DNA of 64,000 nucleotides, from positions 167,785-231,784 of the forward strand of contig VRUH01000001.1 of NCBI GenBank assembly GCA_019456185.1. The letters are read 5' to 3'. Below, in pieces: positions 1-7,362 of this stretch. This DNA is from Candidatus Glassbacteria bacterium (GTDB lineage: Bacteria > Gemmatimonadota > Glassbacteria > GWA2-58-10). The notes below the pieces were generated by a model that worked only from the letters and a program-made list of their open reading frames with translations, was not told the origin of the DNA and searched no databases. The position numbers were made by a program, and so were the translations under genes. Every line of letters begins with the position of its first letter. Position 1 is the first letter of the stretch.

Positions 1-2988
1 GAAAATGATATCGTTGGCCAGCGGGGCGGAATCGTCGAACGCCGAGGTGGCGCTGACTTCGATCTCACTGACGGCCTTCTGGCTGAACAGGTGGTGAACT
101 CCCCGGTCATCTTCTTCCAGCGCCTGTTTCAGTTTCTCGTTGTTCTGGAGCGCCTCCAGAATCACTTCGTAGTCGACCGAATCGGCCACCAGCACGCCTT
201 CGTAGTTCCGGCTCAGGGGGGCGCCGGTCGCGCCGGTGGTAATGCCCAGGTCGGCAATACTGCGGATGTCGCTGCCGGGGATATCCATCTGGTTGAATAC
301 AGTGCTTCTGATCTGGTCCTGGAGAATGCGGAAATTACTTTCCCGGCGGATAGCTTCCTGCTTGTTGTACTGATCGAACTTTTCCAGCCGCTCAAGCAGC
401 TCATCGAAAGAGAGAGTGTTGCGCTCTTCCGTGGTTAGCGGAACGAGAAATTCCCGCTCGCTCGTTTCGAGGATATCCGGGTTCAGCAGCTTTACGGTTT
501 TATTGTACTCGGTCACCCAGCGGGCGATGGCCTCCAGCGGTTTTTCCGTATCGCCGGTGACCGAAACCGTGACCGGGGAATCGGAAGTTCCCCTCAGTTC
601 GTATGTGATACCCGCAGTGATATCGTCGATCGAGTTCGAGTTGCGGGTATAGGAGATATTGTTCACTTCCAGAATGGCGGTTTTTCGTTCGTTGCCGACA
701 TTATTGACCGAACTCCGGCGTTCGGTGGAGGCCACGCTGCCGTCGGAATTGGCCCCGCCGGTAATCCGCAGAACTTCCAGGATATTGCTCGTATCCGAGC
801 TGCTGCCGACGTTGATCCAGTTGGCGGTAGTGTCGTCGTCCACGTCCTGGACAAGCGTCACGCGGTTGGACACAGGGTCCAGGTTGGCGATCACGCCGGC
901 GGCGGATGAATTGATTTTCTCGATTATGTCGCCGAGGCTGTCGGCAGTGGCGTCTACCTCGATAGAGATTCCGTTGATCGAGAACGTACCGGAGTTCGGA
1001 CGGATACTGAAGCCGGCCTGGGACAGTTCGGAATCGGGGTCGATCTGGCCGCTGCCGGCCCCGGCAGAGATGGAAATCTCCCCGGCGTTGTTGGTCAGCC
1101 CCAGCACCTTGAGGACGTTGCTTTGGCCGGCTTCGCCCGTGTAGCTGCCGAACGAGATATCCTCCTGGCTGCCGTATTCTCCCGAGATGGCGATAAAACG
1201 GTCGTTGCCGGATTCATAGGTCACAGTGACGCCCTCGTTGGCGCTGTTGATCCGGGCCAGCACAGCGGCGATTGTCAGGCCGCCGTCGATCTCTTCCTGG
1301 GTAATTGTCAGATTGGCGTCTCCTACGCGGAACGAGCCCGCGCTGATACCCGATCCGTCATCGTAGCTGAAAGCACCGGCGGCGTTCAGGTCGGAAATGG
1401 CCTTGTTCAGGCCCACGGTGCCGCTGCCGTCGGTATCCAGCGAAAGGCCGGTGGCGTAAGCGTTATCGGTGACACTGGTGCGTCCGAACAGCTTCGTCTT
1501 GTAGCTGGCGCCGATCGACAGCGAATCGGAGTTGTTGAGTTGGATTCGCGCGCTGCCCGGGGTGAAAACCGATCCGGTTACACTGCCGACCACGGTCACT
1601 CCATCGATCAGGTCATTGACACCCACGATGCGGTAATCTTCCTTGTCGCCGGTGACAACCCTGCGGCTGGCCGGTTCCAGGCTGCCGCGATTGTAGAATT
1701 CCGCCACCAGGGTCACATCGCCGGTGTCCGAGGTCGCGTTGGACGTGGTGTGCGTATCGGCGCCGAGTCCCAGCACCCGCTTGAGGATCCCGTTATTGGT
1801 CCCGATCTCGTCGATTGTGAGATCGCGTCCTCCCTCGTTGGCTGCAATCCTCAGGTAGCTTTCCCCGCCGGTTCCTTCGACCACCATCGCGGTTACGTCG
1901 GGGACCGAGTAGTTGATCGCATCGATCAGGTCGCCGATCGTATCGGTCCCCTTCAGCGCGGTGCCGTCGGTCTTGAGAATTTCGACACTGCCGGTGGCGC
2001 CGCCCGCATCCGGATCGATCCGCAGGGGTTCGAAGTCGCCGACATTCAGATCATCGAGAGTGACAGCCAGGATATCGCCGCCGCCGGCTGCGGCCGCCAG
2101 ATCGACAGTGCCGGTAAGGCTGCCGGCCAGCCCGTCGGAGCTGACCACCGTGTACTCGCCGGTCTGCATGTCTTCCGGCGTGGTCGAGCCGTAAGTGCGC
2201 GCCGCGCCCGCGTCCGCGGCTGAGTCGGACCTGACAGTCGCCCCGTTGTCGATCCCGAAGACGGCCTCCGCCACCGCTCCGGTGACCGAGATGTCGATGC
2301 CGACATACCGGCTGGAGAGCTGCATCACGTTTCCGCCGGCGGCCTCGTCGTACACGAGGTGGGCCTTGAGCGGCTCCACCTGGTCCCTGATCTCGCCCAG
2401 CAACTGGTTGACCGTAGTCGAGGCGTCCAGGCCTTTGATCGTGACCATCCCGTGGGAGCCGTCGCCGTCGGGGTCGATCCTCAGGGTGAAATCGCCCGCC
2501 AGGCCGAGGTCGCCCAGGGTAGTGGTGGAATCAAGCGAAACTCCGCCCTTGATCCGGCCCGCACCGGGAGCGTTGGTGCGGTTGGCTCCGCCGAGCAGGT
2601 TTATCCCGACCGTGTTTGTACCCAGCAGGCGGGTCTCGCTGAAAAAGCGGTTGCTGGAAACTATCGCTTCCTGAGCCAGTTGGGTGACTTTAACCCGGTG
2701 GTTGGTTTTGACCGATGAGAATCCCGCGGTGGCAGTCACAGTGCTTTCGTCGCTGGAACTGGCCTGACGGGTGAGGAAAGTTGATTCGAGTCGAAGGCTA
2801 AGCGCTTCGTTCTGCAGGCTCAGCAACTGGTTGTTGACATCGCGGTATGCTTCACGCTGCACCGCCAGCACCTGCGACTTGTCTTCAAGCCGCGTGATCG
2901 GCTGGCGCTGGACGTCCAGCAGCTGTTCGATAATCGAGTTGGTATCTATGCCCGAGGCCAATCCGGAGAAACTGATCGGAGCGGTCAT
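1..2988 (-). CDS. fliD: Flagellar filament cap protein FliD (HAP2), 5' part of an oversized gene
   Basis: Translating the minus strand from 2988 gives at least 996 codons without a stop, and the frame runs off the window at base 1. The N-terminus (MTAPISFSGLASGIDTNSII) is the hallmark FliD_N sequence, followed by a heptad-rich stretch typical of axial flagellar proteins. FliD caps the growing filament outside the cell and helps flagellin fold into place. Family members are usually about 450-700 residues, so this one is much longer. The extra length holds at least four flagellin_IN-like repeats, near residues 188-215, 347-380, 565-600 and 683-715, each a (T/S)(I/V/L)..(V/I/L)(L/I)..IN-type helix followed by a strand. 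A C-terminal FliD-like helical region begins near residue 800. The start has a GAGAGGGAA ribosome-binding site. Two flagellar-type promoters lie upstream. The true C-terminus is not visible. Confidence 0.93.
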   Translation of the reverse strand, partial: MTAPISFSGLASGIDTNSIIEQLLDVQRQPITRLEDKSQVLAVQREAYRDVNNQLLSLQNEALSLRLESTFLTRQASSSDESTVTATAGFSSVKTNHRVKVTQLAQEAIVSSNRFFSETRLLGTNTVGINLLGGANRTNAPGAGRIKGGVSLDSTTTLGDLGLAGDFTLRIDPDGDGSHGMVTIKGLDASTTVNQLLGEIRDQVEPLKAHLVYDEAAGGNVMQLSSRYVGIDISVTGAVAEAVFGIDNGATVRSDSAADAGAARTYGSTTPEDMQTGEYTVVSSDGLAGSLTGTVDLAAAAGGGDILAVTLDDLNVGDFEPLRIDPDAGGATGSVEILKTDGTALKGTDTIGDLIDAINYSVPDVTAMVVEGTGGESYLRIAANEGGRDLTIDEIGTNNGILKRVLGLGADTHTTSNATSDTGDVTLVAEFYNRGSLEPASRRVVTGDKEDYRIVGVNDLIDGVTVVGSVTGSVFTPGSARIQLNNSDSLSIGASYKTKLFGRTSVTDNAYATGLSLDTDGSGTVGLNKAISDLNAAGAFSYDDGSGISAGSFRVGDANLTITQEEIDGGLTIAAVLARINSANEGVTVTYESGNDRFIAISGEYGSQEDISFGSYTGEAGQSNVLKVLGLTNNAGEISISAGAGSGQIDPDSELSQAGFSIRPNSGTFSINGISIEVDATADSLGDIIEKINSSAAGVIANLDPVSNRVTLVQDVDDDTTANWINVGSSSDTSNILEVLRITGGANSDGSVASTERRSSVNNVGNERKTAILEVNNISYTRNSNSIDDITAGITYELRGTSDSPVTVSVTGDTEKPLEAIARWVTEYNKTVKLLNPDILETSEREFLVPLTTEERNTLSFDELLERLEKFDQYNKQEAIRRESNFRILQDQIRSTVFNQMDIPGSDIRSIADLGITTGATGAPLSRNYEGVLVADSVDYEVILEALQNNEKLKQALEEDDRGVHHLFSQKAVSEIEVSATSAFDDSAPLANDIIF

Positions 2989-3094
2989 TTACGAGTTCCC
3001 TCTCTAGGAAAATGCCCGTCCGCCCGGCAGGGCTCGAAACGGGCCGCTAGCGGCCGGCCGGAGGCGCGCGAAGCCGCCGGTCGCCTGCTGAAAA

Positions 3095-3110
3095 GGCAAG
3101 AGTTATGCCA
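3095..3110 (-). promoter_or_regulatory. Sigma-54-type (-24/-12) promoter upstream of fliD
   Basis: The minus strand reads TGGCATAACTCTTGCC. This keeps the invariant GG and GC with exactly 10 bases between them, and most of the consensus TGGCAC-N5-TTGC. It lies about 107 bp before the fliD start codon, giving a leader of about 95 nt. Sigma-54 control of middle and late flagellar genes is known in many bacteria. No activator site was identified by eye. Confidence 0.55.
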
Positions 3111-3300
3111 GCAAAGCCTGCAATACGGGCGTAACTGCTTACCAATGAATAAATAGTGTCTTAGCCGCGGAAACTCCTCCCTGGGCGCCATCACAAGCTC
3201 CCTGTCCACGGCGGGGAAGGGGAATAATTTGCCGGTATCAGAAAAATAATTATCCGGGATACCGGAAAAAATCGCACAAATGCGCATTTCCCCAATATCT

Positions 3301-3328
3301 TTATCGGCGGATTTAAACTGAAACTTTA
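3301..3328 (-). promoter_or_regulatory. Sigma-28 (FliA)-type flagellar promoter upstream of fliD
   Basis: On the minus strand TAAAGTTT is followed after 12 bases by GCCGATAA. Both octamers match the enterobacterial FliA consensus exactly; the usual spacer is 11. Transcription would start about 305 bp before fliD. Between this site and fliD are the sigma-54-type site and an inverted repeat (CCGGTATC at 3232-3239, GATACCGG at 3258-3265). No convincing gene lies between, so both promoters most likely serve fliD. Confidence 0.6.
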
Positions 3329-3442
3329 GGAGAGCAGAGTGTAACTGGTTGGAAACAAAAGACTTGAATGCAGTTCTGGTCTGGAGGAGGAGTTATGCGG
3401 CTCGGGGTCGGTTTTCAGCCGCAGCGGGACCGATTTTGCGGG

Positions 3443-3618
3443 CTAAAACTGCTTGCGGGCGGTCGCGAGGTACCGCTCGTCGGTATCGACCAGTTCATCC
3501 AGCACGAATCCGGCCTCCCCGAGCAGGGCGCGCGGCGGTTTCGGATTACGCCGCCGGTGAATTGATGGATCCGATCACAATGGCTGCAATCATTCCGGCA
3601 AGCAGCTTTCCGCTCATC
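3443..3618 (-). pseudogene. Relic of an exported protein: signal peptide plus methyltransferase-like C-terminal tail
   Basis: A start codon at 3618 behind a GAGGGGAG ribosome-binding site encodes MSGKLLAGMIAAIVIGSIN, a clean signal peptide, then meets a stop after 23 codons. In the next frame the DNA continues as RALLGEAGFVLDELVDTDER and ends ..YLATARKQF with a stop at 3443-3445. That tail resembles the last helix and strand of class I SAM-dependent methyltransferases. The two pieces look like the ends of one gene that lost its middle and its frame. The assignment is tentative because the tail is short. Confidence 0.35.
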
Positions 3619-3700
3619 TCCCCTCAAATTCAGCCGGTACGAATGGCGTGCTACGAAATAGAAAAACGTATCACCCCGAGACGATACATGCATTCAATCC

Positions 3701-3868
3701 GTGATCTGCAAGTCAATTCGTTGGAAAACCAAGCAGCGTTACAGGCGGATAAATGAGATAATCCTTGAAAAAACAATTGAAATTTGCTTTATTGATGCTG
3801 GTTTATCCCTGACGAAAGATTCTGAAGATTCTGCTGCCAAAACCGAAGAAAATTCTGCTGATGAATGA
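3701..3868 (+). CDS. Possible small protein, 55 aa, basic N-terminus and acidic tail
   Basis: An open frame from a GTG at 3701 encodes a 55-residue peptide with an Arg/Lys-rich first half (RWKTKQRYRRINEI) and a Ser/Glu/Asp-rich end (ENSADE). The codon use is more AT-rich than in neighbouring genes, and the frame ends 8 bp before a stem-loop at 3876-3900. There is no clear ribosome-binding site before the GTG and I do not recognise a family. It could equally be the 3' remnant of a longer gene: the same frame is open back to about 3661 without another start. Confidence 0.25.
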   Translation: MICKSIRWKTKQRYRRINEIILEKTIEICFIDAGLSLTKDSEDSAAKTEENSADE

Positions 3869-3875
3869 GCAAGCT

Positions 3876-3900
3876 CCGGGTTGACTCAGTGCAACCCCGG
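3876..3900 (+). terminator. Weak stem-loop, possible terminator
   Basis: CCGGGTTG and CAACCCCGG form an 8-bp stem with one bulge around an 8-base loop, followed by an AT-rich ATTTATTTAG. It sits just after the small ORF and 75 bp before thrH. It lacks a proper T-run, so it may be only a leader hairpin. Confidence 0.3.
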
Positions 3901-3975
3901 ATTTATTTAGTTTCAGACTAGTTGTTTTAGAGCATTTCACTTGAATCTGAATTTATCGCGGGAGACGACAGTCCA

Positions 3976-4593
3976 ATGCCAGTGGTCACATGTCTTGATA
4001 TGGAAGGGGTTCTGACCCCGGAGATCTGGATCAACGTCGCGCGTAAAACCGGGATCGGGAAGCTGAACCTTACAACCAGGGATATCAGCGACTACGACGA
4101 GCTGATGACGATGAGGCTGGAAATCCTGGAGGAAAACGGGCTGAAGCTGGCCGATATCCAGGACGTTATCGCCGGGCTTGACCTGCTTGATGGCGCCGGG
4201 GAATTTCTCGACAGCCTGCGTCGCCGCTGCCAGGTGATCGTCCTCTCGGACACGTTCTACGAGTTCGCCGACCCGCTGATCGAGAAGCTGAACCGGCCGA
4301 TCTTGTTCTGTAACAGCCTCACGGTTGACAGCGGCGGGCGAATAACGGACTACCGCCTTCGCCAGCAGGACGGGAAGCGCAAGGCGATCCAGGCTCTTCA
4401 CGGGCTGAATTTCAAGGTGATCGCCGTCGGGGACAGCTACAACGACACCTCGATGCTCGCCGAGGCCGAGGCGGGAATCCTGTTCCGCCCGCCGCAGAAA
4501 GTGGTCGACGAGTTCCCGCAGTTCCCGGTCACCGAATCCTACGCTCAGCTCCGCGCCGAAATCGACAGTGCGCTTGAGTGGATCGAAAGCTGA
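3976..4593 (+). CDS. thrH: Phosphoserine phosphatase / homoserine phosphotransferase ThrH
   Basis: This 205-residue HAD-superfamily enzyme has the same length as Pseudomonas ThrH. ThrH hydrolyses phosphoserine and can transfer the phosphate to homoserine, linking serine and threonine synthesis in the cytoplasm. HAD motif I is the ThrH-type D8-x-E10 (CLDMEGVL); motif II is the Ser in VIVLSDTFYEF; the motif III Lys lies in the DGKRKAIQ stretch; motif IV is GDSYND. A GGGAG ribosome-binding site lies 10 bp before the ATG. The next gene starts 56 bp downstream on the same strand but is functionally unrelated. Confidence 0.93.
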   Translation: MPVVTCLDMEGVLTPEIWINVARKTGIGKLNLTTRDISDYDELMTMRLEILEENGLKLADIQDVIAGLDLLDGAGEFLDSLRRRCQVIVLSDTFYEFADPLIEKLNRPILFCNSLTVDSGGRITDYRLRQQDGKRKAIQALHGLNFKVIAVGDSYNDTSMLAEAEAGILFRPPQKVVDEFPQFPVTESYAQLRAEIDSALEWIES

Positions 4594-4649
4594 ATTTTTA
4601 CCGATGCAGCCAACAATCACGCAGGTCGGTATTTCACAAGGGAGTAACC

Positions 4650-5924
4650 ATGACTGGCAATGCAAGCGGCAAAAACCTGAACCGCCGTGATTTTTTCCGC
4701 CACGGCAGCGCAGCGGTCGCGGGAGCGGCCGGGCTGGCGGCGCTGGGCGCCCCGGCGATTATCAGCGCGCAGAACGCCAACAGCAAGATAACCTTCGGGA
4801 TTATCGGTACGGGCAGCCGGGGCAACTCGATCCTGCGGGCGATCAGCCGCCACGAGCAGTCGATAGTCACCGATGTCTGCGATATCTACCCGCCCAATCT
4901 CGAGGAGGGCAAAAAGGATTCCGCTAACGACAAGGTCAGGGCCACCGGGAACTGGCAGGAGGTCGTTGAGCGCAAAGATGTCGATGCGCTGATTATCAGC
5001 ACGCCGCTCTACCTGCACGTGCCGATGAGTGTCGCCGGGCTGGAGAGCGGCAAGCACGTGTTCAGTGAAAAGAGCATGGGCCTGAATATGAAACAGATTA
5101 ACCGGATGCGCCTCGCGGCCGCCAGACATCCGGACCTGGTGTACCTGGTAGGCTACCAGAGCAGGCTCAACGAGAGCCTGCAGATGGTCAAAGACCTGGT
5201 GGCCGGGGGCTCGTTCGGCAAAATTACCCAGTTCTACTGTCATTTCGACCGCAACCAGACCTGGCGCAAGGACGGGCTGGAGGGCAAGTGGGACCGCCTG
5301 CTCAACTGGAGGCTCTACAAGGAATACTGCGGCGGCCTGCTGACCGAGGTCGTCACCCACGAGATCGACCAGGTGCTCGATATCCTGGGCACGAAGCCCA
5401 AAACCGCTGCGTTCCACGGACAAATCATGGTCTACCATGACGGGCGCGAGCACCACGACAGTATCATGGGCAGCTGGGAGATGGAGGACGGGGTGATGGG
5501 TGTCGGGACGGGGCATTTGTCGAACGGCAGCCGCGGCTCCGGGTTCACCCTGCTGGGCACCCACGGCACGGTGGAAAGCTACGGCGGCAAGCTCAAGCTC
5601 TACTGGGAGAAAAGCGCGCGCCACCTGGACACCGCCGGGATCGACCACAAGTTCACCCACATCAAGCTCGGCCAGTCGCTCAAGGAAGACGAGAGCCCGA
5701 GCAGCACCCCGGCCAAGGTGGTGGATTTCTCGGTCGACGGCGCCTACCAGGACGCCACCGCGCGCGAGTTCGAGCATTTCTATGATTGCGTGCTGGGCGG
5801 GACCAAGCCGGTGATGGACGCCGAGAGCGCTCACGCCACCAGCGTGATGGCCCTGATGGCCTACCACAGCTCGATGGACGGCGGCAAAGCTTATTCCAGA
5901 GAGGACGTGCTGGCGCTGGGGTAG
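4650..5924 (+). CDS. Tat-exported Gfo/Idh/MocA family oxidoreductase
   Basis: A 424-residue NAD(P)-dependent oxidoreductase with a twin-arginine leader (NRRDFFRHGSAAVAGAAG). A Rossmann fold starts at FGIIGTGSRGNS, the family motif is seen as SGKHVFSEKSMG (EKP-type lysine region, here EKS), and an alpha/beta C-terminal domain carries the H residues of the substrate pocket (TEVVTHEIDQVLDIL). Members oxidise, reduce or isomerise sugars and inositols. I chose the ATG at 4650 because GGGAG lies 5 bp upstream and the Tat motif begins 8 codons later; an in-frame ATG at 4578 would overlap thrH and add 24 residues before the signal. A strong terminator follows. Substrate unknown. Confidence 0.88.
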   Translation: MTGNASGKNLNRRDFFRHGSAAVAGAAGLAALGAPAIISAQNANSKITFGIIGTGSRGNSILRAISRHEQSIVTDVCDIYPPNLEEGKKDSANDKVRATGNWQEVVERKDVDALIISTPLYLHVPMSVAGLESGKHVFSEKSMGLNMKQINRMRLAAARHPDLVYLVGYQSRLNESLQMVKDLVAGGSFGKITQFYCHFDRNQTWRKDGLEGKWDRLLNWRLYKEYCGGLLTEVVTHEIDQVLDILGTKPKTAAFHGQIMVYHDGREHHDSIMGSWEMEDGVMGVGTGHLSNGSRGSGFTLLGTHGTVESYGGKLKLYWEKSARHLDTAGIDHKFTHIKLGQSLKEDESPSSTPAKVVDFSVDGAYQDATAREFEHFYDCVLGGTKPVMDAESAHATSVMALMAYHSSMDGGKAYSREDVLALG

Positions 5925-5945
5925 GAGCTATCATCACGGACAACG

Positions 5946-5979
5946 AAAAAAGCCCGGTGCGTTCAGCGCCGGGCTTTTT
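5946..5979 (+). terminator. Rho-independent terminator after the Gfo/Idh/MocA gene
   Basis: AAAAGCCCGGTGC pairs with GCGCCGGGCTTTT around a short loop, and a T-run follows. The stem is G+C-rich and starts 22 bp after the stop codon. The A-run on its other side means it could also work on the minus strand. Confidence 0.88.
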
Positions 5980-6033
5980 AGCTTAAGTATGAAATATGTT
6001 TAAAAGCGGGAAACCGAAAGCAGGATAAAACCA

Positions 6034-6184
6034 AACACACCCCGCCCCCGATTTATCGGGGTCACCCCTCTTGGTAGAGGGGACTTTTTCACCCCCAACT
6101 GCACAACGGAGTCGGCGGGAAAGCGGATCTCCGGTCCAGTCCCCTCTTGAGAGGGGTGCCTGCCGGAGGCAGGCGGGGTGTGTC
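6034..6184. repeat. ~150-bp inverted repeat made of nested hairpins (REP/MITE-like)
   Basis: The outer arms ACACACCCCGCC and GGCGGGGTGTGT are inverted copies. Inside each arm lie a small hairpin (CCCGAT/ATCGGG on the left, TGCCT/AGGCA on the right) and a second one built from CCCCTCT/AGAGGGG. The centre is about 45 bp of non-repeated sequence. There is no ORF, so it is either a non-autonomous element or a bidirectional transcription end between the convergent genes at 5924 and 6200. Confidence 0.6.
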
Positions 6185-6199
6185 ATGCCGCTGCCTTCC

Positions 6200-7162
6200 T
6201 CACCCCGCCGCTTCCCGTATCTTCGCCACTACCTCAGCACTCAGCGGTTGGGCGGTCCCGGCGGCCGCGTTCTGCCGGGCCTGCTGCTCGTTGCGCGCGC
6301 CGGGGATCACCACGCTGACCGCATCATTGGCCAGGATATACTGCAAAGCCAGTTGCGCCATCGGAATGCCCAGCTCCGCGGCAATCGGTTTCAGCCGGTC
6401 GGCGCGGGACACCCAGTCCAGTTTTTGCTCCGGCGAAATCGTCTGGCTGCGGTGGTCTTTGTGGTCGAACGTGCTCTCGGCCGTGTACTTGCCGGTCAGG
6501 AACCCGTAAGCCAGCGGCACCCGCGGGATGATGCCGATATTTGCCGCCTTGGCCGCGGGCAGCAGTTTTTGCTCCGGCTCGTTATCGAGGATATTGTAGA
6601 CCACCTGGATCGCGGAGCCGTAGCCCGCCTCGATCTGGGTCAGGCCGTCCTCCAGCGGACCGATCGAGATCCCGTAGGCGCGCAGCTTGCCCTGCTCCAC
6701 CAGCCGGTCCAGGGTTTCGGCGTTACCCAGCGCCTGTTGCATCTGCTCCGCGCTGCGGGGAGTGTGCAGCTGGTAGAGGTCGAGATAGTCCGTGTTCAGC
6801 CGCCGCAGGGACTCCTCGATCCGCGCGCTCAGGAACTCTCCGCTGAAATCTTTCTGCCAGCTGCCGTCGGGGGCGGTCAGGTTGCCACCCTTGGATGCGA
6901 GCACCACCTGCGCCCGCCGCCCGGCGAATATTTTGCCCAGCAGCTCCTCGCTGTGCCCGGCGCCGTAGACATCGGCCGTGTCGAAAAAGTTCACTCCCGC
7001 CTCGAACGCGGCCTCGATGGCCCGGATCGACTCGGTGTCGTCCTGTTTTTCACCCCAGCCGATCTGGTGCGGTCCCAGGCTGGCTGGCCCGCCCACGGCC
7101 CACGCCCCGAAACCGACCTCACCGACCCTGATTCCCGTCTTGCCCAACGTCCTGATTCTCAT
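6200..7162 (-). CDS. Aldo/keto reductase
   Basis: A 320-residue cytoplasmic NADPH-dependent oxidoreductase of the (beta/alpha)8 AKR superfamily. It starts MRIRTLGKTGIRVGEVGFGA. The catalytic Asp and Tyr are in FFDTADVYGAGHSEELLG, the Lys is in VVLASKGG, and the His is in LYQLHTPRS. The cofactor-binding end is VVIPGARNEQQARQN. I chose the start at 7162 because GGGAGG lies 7 bp upstream and family alignment begins there; an upstream ATG at 7189 would add nine residues. Likely reduces sugar aldehydes or ketones; substrate unknown. Confidence 0.9.
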   Translation of the reverse strand: MRIRTLGKTGIRVGEVGFGAWAVGGPASLGPHQIGWGEKQDDTESIRAIEAAFEAGVNFFDTADVYGAGHSEELLGKIFAGRRAQVVLASKGGNLTAPDGSWQKDFSGEFLSARIEESLRRLNTDYLDLYQLHTPRSAEQMQQALGNAETLDRLVEQGKLRAYGISIGPLEDGLTQIEAGYGSAIQVVYNILDNEPEQKLLPAAKAANIGIIPRVPLAYGFLTGKYTAESTFDHKDHRSQTISPEQKLDWVSRADRLKPIAAELGIPMAQLALQYILANDAVSVVIPGARNEQQARQNAAAGTAQPLSAEVVAKIREAAG

Positions 7163-7362
7163 CGCGTGCCTCCCGTCCCGCTGATTCACGATATTTTAAC
7201 GGTCAGTCCCGGCCCGCAGGCCGGCTATCTAAAATAGACGGGGTCCGGGCCTGTGTCCACCCCGGAGTCCTGCCGGCAGGGCTGTTGTTTGCAATCGTCC
7301 CGGCATGTTGTATCTTTCGACTATTACAGATCGTGCAGCGGCTATCAACGGAGAACCCGGAA

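Noticed and set aside
1123..2223. 366-codon open frame on the plus strand
   Set aside because: It lies entirely antisense to fliD, shows low-complexity composition typical of a G+C-rich shadow frame, and has no ribosome-binding site.
3395..3565. 56-codon ORF behind a very strong GGAGGAGGAG ribosome-binding site
   Set aside because: It overlaps the methyltransferase-like tail on the other strand, has no protein-like composition and no conserved feature; the purine run is probably chance.
4617..5867. 416-codon open frame on the minus strand
   Set aside because: Antisense to the well-supported Gfo/Idh/MocA gene; shadow frame. The same applies to long antisense frames at 12196-13239, 14685-15770 and 23590-24591.
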